This document shows, piece after piece, positions 47,450-56,725 of a stretch of DNA of 64,000 nt (its first letter is position 1; each line of letters starts with the position of its first letter). Origin of the DNA: Pseudofrankia coriaricola. Lineage in GTDB: Bacteria > Actinomycetota > Actinomycetes > Frankiales > Frankiaceae. The notes beneath the pieces were generated by a model. That model was not told where the DNA came from. It searched no databases and saw only the letters and a program-made list of their open reading frames with translations. The stretch is taken from contig NZ_MBLO01000058.1 of the NCBI RefSeq assembly GCF_001854805.1, forward strand, positions 1-64,000. The letters are read 5' to 3'. Both the position numbers and the translations under genes were made by a program.

Positions 47450-48733
47450 TCAGACGGTGGATCTCTCGGCCATCTCGGCGAGGGAGATGCCCTCGTGCTT
47501 GATCTCGAAGCGGCCCTTGTCGTAGGAGCGGGTCGCGATGTCGCGGCCGGCGACCTCGGCACGCAGCGCCCCGACGGTGGACTGCTCCTTCGAGCGGTGG
47601 GCGAACGGGTCGAACGAGTACCAGCGGCACGCGTTCTCATACGACATCTTGTTGATGTCCTCGTCCGGCACGCCGACCGCGGACTTCAGCAGCTCCTCGC
47701 CCGGCCACGGCCAGCTCGAGTCCGAGTGCGGGTAGTCGCACTCCCACGCGATGTTGTCAATACCGATCTTGTGGCGCAGCTCGACACCGACCGGGTCCTC
47801 GATGAAGCAGGTGAGGAAGTGCTCCCGGAAGACCTCGCTCGGCAGCTTGTCGCCGAAGTTCTGGCCGGTCCACAGGTGGTGCATGTCGTAGGTCCGGTCG
47901 ATCCGCTCCAGGAAGTACGGGATCCACCCGGTCCCACCCTCCGACAGGGCGATCCTGATGTCCGGGAAGTCCTTGATGACCCGCGACCACAGCAGGTCGG
48001 CCGCGGCCTGGCAGATGTTCATCGGCTGCAGGGTGATCAGGACGTCCATCGGGGCGTCCGGCGCGGTCAGGGTGAGCTTCCCGGACGAGCCGAGGTGGAT
48101 CGACATCACCGTGTCGGTGTCGACCAGCGCGTTCCACAGCGGGTCCCAGTGACCGTCATGGAAGCTGGGGTAGCCCAGCGCGGCCGGGTTCTCGGTGAAC
48201 GTCAACGAGTGGCAGCCCTTGGCCGCGACCCGGCGGACCTCGGCCGCGGCCAGCTCCGGGTCCCACAGCACCGGCAGCGCCATCGGGATGAACCGGCCAG
48301 GATAGGCACCGCACCACTCGTCGATGTGCCAGTCGTTGTACGCCCGCACGACCGCCAGCGCGAGGTCCTTGTCGTCGGCGGCCGCGAACAGCCGGGCAGC
48401 GAAACCCGGGAACGACGGGAAGCACATCGAGCCCAGCACCCCGGCCGCGGACATGTCCTTGACGCGCTCGTGGATGTCGTAACAGCCCGGGCGCATCTCG
48501 TCGAACGCGGTCGGCTCGACGCCGTACTCCTCCTTCGGCCGGCCGGCCACCGCGTTCAGCCCGACGTTCGGGATGATCGAACCGTTGAACGTCCACACAT
48601 CGGAGCCGTCCTCGCGGTGGAGGACCTTCGGCGCCGCGTCGGCGAACCTCGCCGGCAGGCGCCCCTGGAACATGTCCGGCGGTTCGACAAGATGGTCGTC
48701 GACGCTGATCAGGATGAGGTCTTCCGCGTTCAT
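47450..48733 (-). CDS. Amidohydrolase-family protein, paralogue of 13769-15034
   Basis: 427 residues. Same family signatures as the earlier gene: LILISVDDHLVEPPDMFQGR, DEWCGAYPGRFIPMALP, IALSEGGTGWIPYFLERIDR and the metal-site block WECDYPHSDSSWPWPG. It is the last gene of the minus arm of the catabolic island, 160 bases after the SnoaL-like gene. By family it is a divalent-metal hydrolase or decarboxylase acting on a cyclic or aromatic carboxylic acid. The C-terminal 25 residues differ most from the paralogue. Confidence 0.92.
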   Translation of the reverse strand: MNAEDLILISVDDHLVEPPDMFQGRLPARFADAAPKVLHREDGSDVWTFNGSIIPNVGLNAVAGRPKEEYGVEPTAFDEMRPGCYDIHERVKDMSAAGVLGSMCFPSFPGFAARLFAAADDKDLALAVVRAYNDWHIDEWCGAYPGRFIPMALPVLWDPELAAAEVRRVAAKGCHSLTFTENPAALGYPSFHDGHWDPLWNALVDTDTVMSIHLGSSGKLTLTAPDAPMDVLITLQPMNICQAAADLLWSRVIKDFPDIRIALSEGGTGWIPYFLERIDRTYDMHHLWTGQNFGDKLPSEVFREHFLTCFIEDPVGVELRHKIGIDNIAWECDYPHSDSSWPWPGEELLKSAVGVPDEDINKMSYENACRWYSFDPFAHRSKEQSTVGALRAEVAGRDIATRSYDKGRFEIKHEGISLAEMAERSTV

Positions 48734-48893
48734 ACCGAGCCTCCGCTCACAGACAGGAATGCCACAGCCACGAGCTCGTCCCGCCGCGGGCGTGACGGAA
48801 CCGGTGGGTTGGTGGGTTTGACCGGAATGACCGGCCGGGCATCGAGCCCGCCGAACAGTTCGCGCAGCGGCTGCGGCGACGGCCGACTGTGGT

Positions 48894-49436
48894 CTACGGG
48901 TCGGCGAGAATCCTGCGCATCGCCGCGTGCGATTCGGGGGATCCGTCCAGCACGCGGTTGTAGCGCTCCGTGATTCGCCAACCGTCGGCGGTACGTGCCA
49001 GCTCCCAGTGGTTGATGGCGGCTCGCCAGAGGTACCAGCGGTCGTCCTCCTTGCGGATCACGAGGGAGTAGCCGACCGCGCCCGCCGTGTCGCCATGGAG
49101 GGTGATGTGCGGTGTGGCCGTCAGGTGAGCCACGCCCGTGGCGACCAGGTCTGTATGCACGTCGCTCTGGTACAGGGCGGCCAGTCCCCGCGGTGCCTCG
49201 ACGCGGGTGCCGTCGCCGGTCACGCCGGTGAAGTCATAGCCGCCACCGGTGATCCACAGGTCGGCCGCTTCAGCCGCCGATCCGCTGTCGACCAGCGGGC
49301 CGTAGCGGTTGAGCAGGCGGAGGATGTCCAGCTGATCCTCCGCCGCACGCAGCCGGGCTTCCAGATCCTCGAGCCTCTGTCCCACGTCCCGGCGCGCTCG
49401 TCTCTTGGCGCGCCAGGTTCGACCTCGGTTCACCAC
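48894..49436 (-). CDS. SnoaL/NTF2-like protein with coiled-coil N-terminus
   Basis: 180 residues. A basic start (RAKRRARRD) leads into a short coiled coil (RLEDLEARLRAAEDQLDILR), then an NTF2-like cone domain: LLNRYGPLVDSGSAAEAADL, ATPHITLHGDTAGAVGYSLV, WRAAINHWELARTADGWRIT. The layout matches the SnoaL_4 group (small isomerase, dehydratase or hydroxylase-helper proteins). It is 26 bases after the dehydrogenase and upstream of the amidohydrolase, so it likely handles an intermediate between them. Confidence 0.87.
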   Translation of the reverse strand: MVNRGRTWRAKRRARRDVGQRLEDLEARLRAAEDQLDILRLLNRYGPLVDSGSAAEAADLWITGGGYDFTGVTGDGTRVEAPRGLAALYQSDVHTDLVATGVAHLTATPHITLHGDTAGAVGYSLVIRKEDDRWYLWRAAINHWELARTADGWRITERYNRVLDGSPESHAAMRRILADP

Positions 49437-49462
49437 CGCCGGGCAGCCCTCCTCGACGCTTC

Positions 49463-50398
49463 CTACGGCTCGATCACGACCCGGATGGCGCCCGATTTCT
49501 TGTCGCCCGCGACCCGGAACGCCTCATCGGCGTCCTCGAGAGGAAAGCGGTGGGTGATAAGCGCCCGGGTGATCTCGGGGTCGTCCGCGAGCATCGCCGC
49601 GGCGTCCTCCATCTCGCGTCCGGTGCCATGGCCGCAGTAGCCGAGGGAGGGGATGATCCGCCCCTCGCGGAAGAAGAGGGTGGGCCAGTCGACCTCGATC
49701 TTGTCCATGTAGACACCGACGACGACGACCGTGCCGCCGGGGGCGACGAGGTCGATCGCGCGTGCGAGGGCGGCCGGGTTCCCGGCCGCCTCGACCACCA
49801 CGTCGTAGAGGCCGTCGGGGCCGGCCTTCGCGTCGAAGCGCTCCGCCGCCTCGATCTGGTGCGGGTAGCGCGCCTCGATGGCGACGTCCTCGGCTCCCTG
49901 CCGGTGGGCGCCCGCGACGGCGAGCAGGCCGAGCGCGCCGGCGCCGACGACCGCGACCCGGGTGTCCGGTCCGGCGCCGGCCAGCCGTAAGGCGTGCCAG
50001 GAGACCGACGCCGGTTCGACGATGGAGGCGTCGCGCACGTCGAGGCCCGCCGGCAGCGGGACCAGCCGGGCGGCCGGGGCGCGGAACTGCTCGGCCATGC
50101 CGCCGTCGATGCTGAAACCGAGTGCGCGCTCTCCGTGCGTCGGACAGCGGTTGTAGAGGCCACGCTGGCACTGGTCGCATTCCATGCAGCCGTAGAGGGC
50201 CTCGACGATGAAGGCGTTGCCGCCCTCGTCGACGCCGGCTAGCTCGTGGCCGAGGATGTAGCGGCAGCCGTAGGAGATGTACAGCAGGTCGGAGCTGCAG
50301 ATGCTCGCCGATCGCATCTGAAGGAGCTCGCCGGTACCGGGCGGCTCGGGGAGATCGACGACCTGGACGCCGCCTTCCGCGGCACGTACGGCTTTCAT
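49463..50398 (-). CDS. Zinc-binding medium-chain dehydrogenase
   Basis: 311 residues, slightly short for the family because the segment between the first Cys and GHE is brief (CSSDLLYISYGCRYILGHEL). Structural zinc lobe CMECDQCQRGLYNRC is intact. NAD(P) site VVGAGALGLLAVAGAHRQGA. It should oxidise an alcohol made by the P450 or a later intermediate. Start ATG 50398 has GAGCAGC nearby. It is the first gene after the transporter genes on the same strand (139-base gap). Confidence 0.9.
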   Translation of the reverse strand: MKAVRAAEGGVQVVDLPEPPGTGELLQMRSASICSSDLLYISYGCRYILGHELAGVDEGGNAFIVEALYGCMECDQCQRGLYNRCPTHGERALGFSIDGGMAEQFRAPAARLVPLPAGLDVRDASIVEPASVSWHALRLAGAGPDTRVAVVGAGALGLLAVAGAHRQGAEDVAIEARYPHQIEAAERFDAKAGPDGLYDVVVEAAGNPAALARAIDLVAPGGTVVVVGVYMDKIEVDWPTLFFREGRIIPSLGYCGHGTGREMEDAAAMLADDPEITRALITHRFPLEDADEAFRVAGDKKSGAIRVVIEP

Positions 50399-50537
50399 GG
50401 CTGCTCCTTCGTGGTCTGCTGGGTGGCGGGGCTAGGTCGGGGCGTGGCGGTTCTGAACGGAACCCGGTGACATGACCGGCTGTGCGCGGACTGCGGACCG
50501 CGGAATCCGGGCGGTTCCCAGGCCCGGACCCCGGGGA

Positions 50538-53405
50538 CTAACGACGGGGACCGGTCACCGGCTGAGCCGCGCGACCGCCGGCGTCGGCGTCGGCGGTACT
50601 GGTCTCGACCACGGGGGCGGCGTCCTCGACCGCCGGCCGCTCGGGGGGACCGGTCGGGACCTCGCTGATGCCGAGGTACGACTGGACCAGCAGGTCCGAG
50701 TCGACCTGGGCGGTCCGCCGTTCCCAGGCGACCCGCCCGACGGCCATGAAGGCGATGCTGTCGGCGAACGCGACCACGTCATGCGCCTTCTCCTCGACCA
50801 GCAGGATCGCGGTGCCGGCCGCGCGCAGTTCCCGCAGCGCCGCATAGACCTCGGCGACGACGAGCGGCGCCAGGCCGAGTGACGGCTCGTCGACGATCAG
50901 CAGGGCCGGCGGCTTCACCAGGGCCGGCGCCAGCGCCAGCATCTGCTGCTCGCCGCCGGACAGCGATCCGGCGAGCTGGCCGCGGCGTTCGCCCAGCACC
51001 GGGAACCGGCGGTAGGCGGAATCCCGGTCCTGTTCGGCCGGCAGCCACAGCGAAAGGTTCTCGTCCACGGTCAGGGCGGGGAAGATGCCCCGGCCCTCGG
51101 GGATGAGGAAGGCGCCGTGGCGGACCCGCCGGTGCGGCGGCAGGCCCGTCACGTCGGCGCCGCCGAGCCGGACCGTTCCCCGCGTCGCCGGCACACCGCC
51201 GGCGACGACCGCGCACAACGTCGACTTGCCGGCGCCGTTCGCGCCGATGAGGGCGAGCACCTCGCCGGCGCGCAGGGCCAGGTCGACCCCGTGCAGCACC
51301 TCCACGGCGCCGTATCCCGCGCGCACGCCGGTGACTTCGAGCACGAGTGGCTTGTCGGAGACGCCCGCGGCGGGCGCGGCGCCCAGCGTCGCGGCGGGCG
51401 GGGTGTCGACCAGCGGGGCCGCGGCGGGCACGTCGACCGGGGTCGCGACCGCCGACGCCGCGACGGCCTCCTTGCGCAGCGCGCGTTCCTCCCGCCTGCG
51501 CCGGCGTTCGAACCGCTGCTGGGCGGTGAGAGCGAGGATCCCGTCCGGGTTCTGCGCGAGGTTGATCGCGGCCAGGCCGGAGAGCACCTGCGGCAGGTAC
51601 GAGGTCTGTGCGACGTGGCTGAGCAGCTCGGGGCTGAGTGCCGCGCCGAAGCCCGCGATCACCGCGGCACCCGGCCGGCGCACGCCGAACAGGACCACCG
51701 TGGCCAGCCAGAACAGACCGGTCTCGACCGGGTAGTCGAGGTGGGTGACGCGGCCGGACGACGCGGCGAGCAGGACGCCGCCGAAGCCGGCGATCGCCGC
51801 CGACAGGGCGAACACCGCGGTCTTCGTGCGGGCGGCGGAGACGCCGATGGTCACCGTCCCCGGCTCGGTGGCCCGCAGCGCCGCCATGGCCCGGCCCGAG
51901 CTCGACCGGATCAGGTTCCGTACCAGCAGGACGACGATACCGAGCACGATCGCCAGGAAGATGATCATAGACCGGGAGTCGGCAAGATCCACCGGCCCCA
52001 GCGCCGGCGGCCGCAGCACCCATCCGCCGACGTCGTTGCGGCTCACCCCGCGCAGCTGGAAGAACAGGTTCTGGCAGATGTAGGCCAGCGCCAGCGTCGC
52101 CAACGCCAGCGGCAGCCCGCCCAGCCGCCGCGCGGGCAGCGACACCACCACGCCCATCGCGGTGGCGACCAGCGTGCCCAGCACCAGCGCGACGGCAAAC
52201 GGCCAGTGGTGGCTGACCACCCAGCCGGCCGTGATGCCGGAGGCGGTGACGAACGCCGCCTGCGCGAGGCTGACCATGCCCCCTACGCCGGTCACCACGG
52301 TGAAGGAGAGCAGCACCACGGACAGCGCAAGCCCCCGAATGATCAGCGACTGCCAGTAGTCGTCCGCGACGAACAGCGCGTAGGCCAGGACGATGACCGA
52401 CCATGCCGACCACACGATCGTCTTTCGCCGCCTCGACTCCTCGCCGTAGGAGGGCGCGGGCGGGTCGTCGTCGGTCTGGGTGCCGGCCCGGCGGCTACGG
52501 TCCACGGCGAACACGAACAGCAGGAGAAACAGCAGGATGAACGGCACCGACGTCGAGAACCCGGTGATGTTCTCCGCGAAATGGGCGTAGCCGACGATGA
52601 GGTTCTGCACGACCCCGATCAACAGACCGCCGGCCAGCGCCAGCGGGATCGAGCGGAAACGCGCGAACACGACGGCGGGCGTGGAGATGAGCACCACGGT
52701 CGTGAACACCGGCGTGTTCAGCGTGAAGATCGGAGCGAGCAGCACCCCGGCCAGCCCGGCGAGGAAGCTGCCGAGCATCCAGGAGATCGCGGACGTCCGG
52801 TCGGGGTCGATGCCGCGCAGCGCGGCCAGGCCGCGCCGGTCCACCACCGCCCGCATGTGCAGGCCCAGCCGGGTGTGCCGCAGCAGCACCCACAGGCCCG
52901 CCGCCGTCAGGACGGCGGCGCCGAAGACGGCTACCTGGTTGCTGTCCAGCAGGACGGTGCCGACCGTCCACACCTTCTTCGGAGTCGGCCCGAGCCCCGG
53001 AATCAGGAACAGCTCCTCGATCCCGGCGATGTGCCAGTCGAACCACAGGTTGAAACGGTCCGAGACGAACAGGCAGATCCCGGGCACCGCGATCAGCAGG
53101 CCGACCGGCACCACTATCTTCACCGCCACCGAGGACTGCGTGAGCCGCCGGTAGATCAGCCGGTCCAGCACGAATCCCAGCAACGGCGCGAAGACCAGGA
53201 CGGCGATGACCGCCGCCGGGATGATCGGGATCCCGGCGGTAACGTTCAGCTGCACGAACAGGTACGCGGTGGCGAACGCGACCGCGCCGTGCGCGAAGTT
53301 GAAGATGCCCGACGTCTGATAGGTCAGGACGACGCCGGCTGCCAGGATGGCGTAGAGACCGCCGGCGACGATGCCGCCGACGACCAGGTTGAGGAACTCC
53401 TCCAC
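50538..53405 (-). CDS. Triple fusion: LivH permease - LivM permease - LivF ATPase
   Basis: 955 residues in one frame from GTG 53405 (GAAGGG upstream). Residues about 1-310 are LivH (LVVGGIVAGGLYAILAAGVV, LRGIDPDRTSAISWMLGSFL). About 330-630 are LivM (VVTGVGGMVSLAQAAFVTAS, LPARRLGGLPLALATLALAY, SSSGRAMAALRATE). A charged linker (RRRRREERALRKE) and Ala/Pro spacer lead to LivF at about 695-930 (Walker A IGANGAGKST, signature LSGGEQQMLALAPAL, Walker B LLIVDEPSLGLAP). These are normally three proteins. With the upstream LivG and lipoprotein it makes a complete branched-chain-amino-acid-type importer, here probably for a pathway substrate. Confidence 0.92.
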   Translation of the reverse strand: MEEFLNLVVGGIVAGGLYAILAAGVVLTYQTSGIFNFAHGAVAFATAYLFVQLNVTAGIPIIPAAVIAVLVFAPLLGFVLDRLIYRRLTQSSVAVKIVVPVGLLIAVPGICLFVSDRFNLWFDWHIAGIEELFLIPGLGPTPKKVWTVGTVLLDSNQVAVFGAAVLTAAGLWVLLRHTRLGLHMRAVVDRRGLAALRGIDPDRTSAISWMLGSFLAGLAGVLLAPIFTLNTPVFTTVVLISTPAVVFARFRSIPLALAGGLLIGVVQNLIVGYAHFAENITGFSTSVPFILLFLLLFVFAVDRSRRAGTQTDDDPPAPSYGEESRRRKTIVWSAWSVIVLAYALFVADDYWQSLIIRGLALSVVLLSFTVVTGVGGMVSLAQAAFVTASGITAGWVVSHHWPFAVALVLGTLVATAMGVVVSLPARRLGGLPLALATLALAYICQNLFFQLRGVSRNDVGGWVLRPPALGPVDLADSRSMIIFLAIVLGIVVLLVRNLIRSSSGRAMAALRATEPGTVTIGVSAARTKTAVFALSAAIAGFGGVLLAASSGRVTHLDYPVETGLFWLATVVLFGVRRPGAAVIAGFGAALSPELLSHVAQTSYLPQVLSGLAAINLAQNPDGILALTAQQRFERRRRREERALRKEAVAASAVATPVDVPAAAPLVDTPPAATLGAAPAAGVSDKPLVLEVTGVRAGYGAVEVLHGVDLALRAGEVLALIGANGAGKSTLCAVVAGGVPATRGTVRLGGADVTGLPPHRRVRHGAFLIPEGRGIFPALTVDENLSLWLPAEQDRDSAYRRFPVLGERRGQLAGSLSGGEQQMLALAPALVKPPALLIVDEPSLGLAPLVVAEVYAALRELRAAGTAILLVEEKAHDVVAFADSIAFMAVGRVAWERRTAQVDSDLLVQSYLGISEVPTGPPERPAVEDAAPVVETSTADADAGGRAAQPVTGPRR

Positions 53406-53475
53406 TGCTTCACCCTTCGATGGAGATCCGGTCGGCCGGTCAGTCGGTGAGTCGGTCGGTGAGTCGGTTGCCCGG

Positions 53476-54276
53476 TCAGCCCAGGTAGGCCGCTCGGACG
53501 TCGGGGTGCGCCTGGATCTCGTCCGGTGTCCCCTCCGCGAGCACGGCGCCGAGGTCCAGCACCACCACCCGGTCCGACTGGCCCATGACGAAGCCCACGT
53601 CGTGCTCGACGAGGAGAATCGCCACCCCGTCGGAGCGCAGCCGCTGGATCTGCTCGCCGAAACGCACCGTCTCCTGCGCCGACAGCCCCGACGTCGGCTC
53701 GTCCAGCAGCAGCAGCCGGGGTCGGTCGGCGATCGCCCGCGCCAGCTCCACCAGCCGCGCCTGGCCGATCGGCAGCGAGCCGGCCGGCCTGTGTCGCAGG
53801 TCAGCCAGCCCGCACGCCTCGAGCACCTCGGTCGCCCGCTCCCGCCGCTCGGCCTCCCGCCGCCGGCGGCTGGGGGCGGCGAACAGGTCGGCCACGAGAC
53901 CCCCGCCGCCACCGCGCCACTCCATCGACGCCAGCACGTTGTCTTCCACCGACAGCCGGCCGTACAGCTGGGTGCGCTGGAACGTGCGGCGCACCCCGGA
54001 ACGCGCCCTCCGTTCCGGCAACTGGCGGGTCACGTCGGACCCGTCCAGGTGCACAGTGCCTGACGTGGGCGCCGTCAGGCCCGAGATGATGTCGAACAGG
54101 GTGGTCTTGCCGGCGCCGTTCGGGCCGATCAGGCCACGGACCTCGCCCGCCTTCACCCGCAGCGAGACCTCCCGAATGGCGGTCAGCCCGCCGAAACGCT
54201 TGGTGACACCGCGAACCTCCAGGGCCGGGCCCGCGCCGGCCGCGACGACGTCGGGCTCAGGGCTGGTCGCAACCAC
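53476..54276 (-). CDS. LivG-type ABC transporter ATP-binding protein
   Basis: 266 residues from GTG 54276, chosen because AAGGAG lies 7 bases upstream and the family sequence follows soon. Walker A GLIGPNGAGKTTLFDIISGL, signature LPIGQARLVELARAIADRPR (Leu-Pro-Ile-Gly for the usual Leu-Ser-Xaa-Gly, so the second residue is changed), Walker B LLLLDEPTSGLSAQE, His-switch LLVEHDVGFVMG. The first 20 residues are a flexible leader. It pairs with the LivF domain of the downstream fusion protein; the 70-base gap holds imperfect GTCGGTGA repeats. Confidence 0.93.
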   Translation of the reverse strand: MVATSPEPDVVAAGAGPALEVRGVTKRFGGLTAIREVSLRVKAGEVRGLIGPNGAGKTTLFDIISGLTAPTSGTVHLDGSDVTRQLPERRARSGVRRTFQRTQLYGRLSVEDNVLASMEWRGGGGGLVADLFAAPSRRRREAERRERATEVLEACGLADLRHRPAGSLPIGQARLVELARAIADRPRLLLLDEPTSGLSAQETVRFGEQIQRLRSDGVAILLVEHDVGFVMGQSDRVVVLDLGAVLAEGTPDEIQAHPDVRAAYLG

Positions 54277-54422
54277 GCCCGCTCCTTCTCCGGCCCGTTC
54301 AGGCCTGGCACGGTCGAGGGGTGTCGTCAGGTCTTCCCCAACCCGACGTTCCCGCCGACACAGGTTTCGCCCGCGAGCGGGAGAGATCTCCGCTCTCCCG
54401 CCCGCTTGGCGCACGGGACGGA

Positions 54423-55784
54423 CTAGTCGGCGTAGGGGTCGTTGCAGACGAGCGGGACGGCCAGCGAGTACTTTCCGTCCTTCAGCTTGGTGGCGGTGGC
54501 GCACGGCGCCCCGTAGAAGTGGTTCTCGGGCCAGGTGTTCCGCCCGATGAAGATGCCGTCACCGTAGTGGAAGTTCGGGCTGTTCAGCGTGCTCAGGAAC
54601 TTGTCGACGGTGAGATCCTTGCCGGTCGCCTTGAGGCCCGCGATCAGCATGTCGGCCGAGATCCACCCCATCGCCGTGGTGATCGACAGACCGGCGCCCT
54701 TGCCGTATTTGGTGACGTCGTCCGTCATCTGCCGGACCGTCGCGTTGTCCGTCGTCTGGAAAGGCAGCCACTGCAGATAGGTGTTGGTGTCGTCGAGGGC
54801 CTTCAGACCGGCCAGCCGGGGGTCGTAGCCCACCGCGCTGATCTGGATGCCCTGGTAGCCTGCGGCGGTCATCGTCTGGATGAGCGCGGTGACGTTCACG
54901 AAGTCGGTGACATGGTAGATCATCGCCGGCGGCTTGCCGTTGTTGGCTGTCATGATCTGCCGGACCAACGAGGACGGATCCGCGGGCGGCTGCCCCAGCT
55001 GCAGCGCGTTGCTGGTCATGACGACCTTCAGCCCGGCCCGTTCCAGGGAGCGCTTCGTGTCCGCGACCCCCTGCCTGGCCGAGGCGTTGTCGACGCCCAG
55101 CAGCACGACGCTCTTGTCGGCCTTGCCAGCCAACAGCTCGACGTACGGGCCAACCTGGATCGAGTTGTACTTGTCCGGGAGCAGGCAGCCGGTGATGCCG
55201 AAGGTGTTCGCCCGGTTGCAGAGGCCGTTGTTGAACGCCCAGCCGAACGCCGGCACCTCGTTCGCGCACAGCGAGTCCGCGTAGGCCCCGATCGACGTGG
55301 CCACCGGGGCCACCGCGAAGACCTTCTCGTTCTCCGCGAGCTTCTTGCCGGCGTCGGCGTTCTGCTGCGCGCTCAGGCCGTCATCGGACATGCCGATGTA
55401 ATCGATCTTGCGGCCGATGACACCGCCGGCGGCGTTCTCCCGGGCGAACCGCGCCTGCGCGCCCAGGTCCGTCTCCTGGTAGGTGGACGTACCGGAATTG
55501 CTGAGCGTCCCGAGGCCACCGATCTTGATGCTGGTGTCGGTGATACCCCGGGTCGGGTCGGCCGCCTTGTCGGAGCACGGCAGGGTGCCCGGAACCGGTA
55601 TCGACTTCCAGGTGGCGGGGCTGCTGGCGGTGGAGCGCGACAGCGCGACCGTCGTCCCGGCGCTCGAACCCGCCGAGGCCGCACCGGCGGCTCCGCTGGT
55701 GCCGCCACTGCCGCTGCCGCCACAGGCTGCCGCCATGACGAGCGTTGTGGCCAGTACGGGTAACAGACCGTTCCGGAATCTCAT
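54423..55784 (-). CDS. Branched-chain-type ABC substrate-binding lipoprotein
   Basis: 453 residues. Signal peptide MRFRNGLLPVLATTLVMAAA with lipobox Cys at 21, then a Ser/Gly linker to about 45. The Peripla_BP_6 fold follows: ITDTSIKIGGLGTLSNSGTS, NAAGGVIGRKIDYIGMSDDG, KVFAVAPVATSIGAYADSLC, and GYQGIQISAVGYDPRLAGLK. Several Cys pairs could form disulphides outside the membrane. It starts the importer unit. Proteins of this family in actinomycetes bind aromatic acids and amides as well as amino acids; the ligand is not readable here. Confidence 0.93.
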   Translation of the reverse strand: MRFRNGLLPVLATTLVMAAACGGSGSGGTSGAAGAASAGSSAGTTVALSRSTASSPATWKSIPVPGTLPCSDKAADPTRGITDTSIKIGGLGTLSNSGTSTYQETDLGAQARFARENAAGGVIGRKIDYIGMSDDGLSAQQNADAGKKLAENEKVFAVAPVATSIGAYADSLCANEVPAFGWAFNNGLCNRANTFGITGCLLPDKYNSIQVGPYVELLAGKADKSVVLLGVDNASARQGVADTKRSLERAGLKVVMTSNALQLGQPPADPSSLVRQIMTANNGKPPAMIYHVTDFVNVTALIQTMTAAGYQGIQISAVGYDPRLAGLKALDDTNTYLQWLPFQTTDNATVRQMTDDVTKYGKGAGLSITTAMGWISADMLIAGLKATGKDLTVDKFLSTLNSPNFHYGDGIFIGRNTWPENHFYGAPCATATKLKDGKYSLAVPLVCNDPYAD

Positions 55785-56587
55785 CCTCGGATGACCTTTC
55801 CCTTAGTAGTCACGGGGGTCGTCACCTTGCCGACGACCCGGCCGCGGCAGTCCACACCGTGATCTCGGCGATGTGGTTCCAGGCCGAGACCGCGGCACGC
55901 CGCGCGAAATTCGTGGAATGAGAGGTCGCAAAATCAGCCCGAGCGCCATCACATTGGCGCGGGAAGTTTCCGCGACGGGGCAGCGAAGCGCGTCAAAGGC
56001 GCGCTTCGCTCAGGGGGAGCAGAGAATCCGGTCATTCACCCGAAAGCAGCTGACAGCCGGGCGGCCGCGACGGCCCAGAGCAGCCAGGTTCGCAACCGTT
56101 CTATCGCCAGCATGCGTCGGTCGGCGACGTTGTCTGGCCGGGCGAGCACGCCCACTCGACCTGATCGGCCAGAACGTGAGGGACGTTCACACCTCTCGAT
56201 GTCAAAGTCAAGGCCCCGATCGTCAATCACTTTCCGCCCACCTTCGGTTACGTATGCGCATCGAGCCAGGGCGAGGCGCGCACTCGCCCAACCCGCAACG
56301 CGCCAGAGCCGACGGCCTGCGCACCCACGGCCGTTCAGCTCGACCGCGGCCACGGCGGCCGGCTACGGCAGCCGCCGACACCGCGCGGAGAGGGCCCGCC
56401 GCCACCGCGAAGTGTCGCGACCGACCGCCAAGCGCGTCCGTCGGCGAGGCGGTTGTCGCTCTCTTCGAGCCGAAGAACGGCTCGCGATGGGACGCGCGGG
56501 TCCCCGACCGGGCCCGATGGGTCCTGGCCGGTCAGAAGACGCTTGCCGTCCGGTCGAAGACCGTCTACATTTGCGTCAACTTTTCCA
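55785..56587. other. Large divergent intergenic region
   Basis: About 800 bases between the importer gene and the operator at 56588. Long frames on both strands are Arg-rich and show no family motif. It contains one strong hairpin (55982-56010). No promoter could be fixed. Confidence 0.4.
55982..56010. terminator. Perfect 11-bp hairpin upstream of the importer gene
   Basis: AGCGAAGCGCG (55982-55992) pairs exactly with CGCGCTTCGCT (56000-56010), 7-base loop TCAAAGG. It is about 200 bases upstream of the binding-protein start, so it may be a leader structure or a terminator insulating the divergent units. Confidence 0.5.
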
Positions 56588-56621
56588 GACATGATCGTCA
56601 AACTTTTTTCACGATCATGTC
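56588..56621. promoter_or_regulatory. Likely operator of the divergent catabolic island
   Basis: GACATGATCGT (56588-56598) and ACGATCATGTC (56611-56621), perfect 11-bp arms with an A/T-rich 12-base centre. TCAAC-type direct repeats flank and overlap it (near 56576, 56597, 56619), and TTGACA appears on the minus strand at its right end. It is the only A/T-rich palindrome between the two arms and lies upstream of tetR. Confidence 0.65.
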
Positions 56622-56725
56622 AACTTCATCAGGCTGCGGCCTCGGAACCTCGGGCCCGCCGCGGGAGCCGCCTGACGACTGCCAGGCGGCGGCAGCACCT
56701 GGGCGCAAAGAGCGGGTGAGCGGTG

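Noticed and set aside
51117-53450. 777-codon plus-strand frame opposite the Liv fusion
   Set aside because: His/Arg/Gln-rich shadow of high-GC third positions; the opposite strand has complete ABC motifs.
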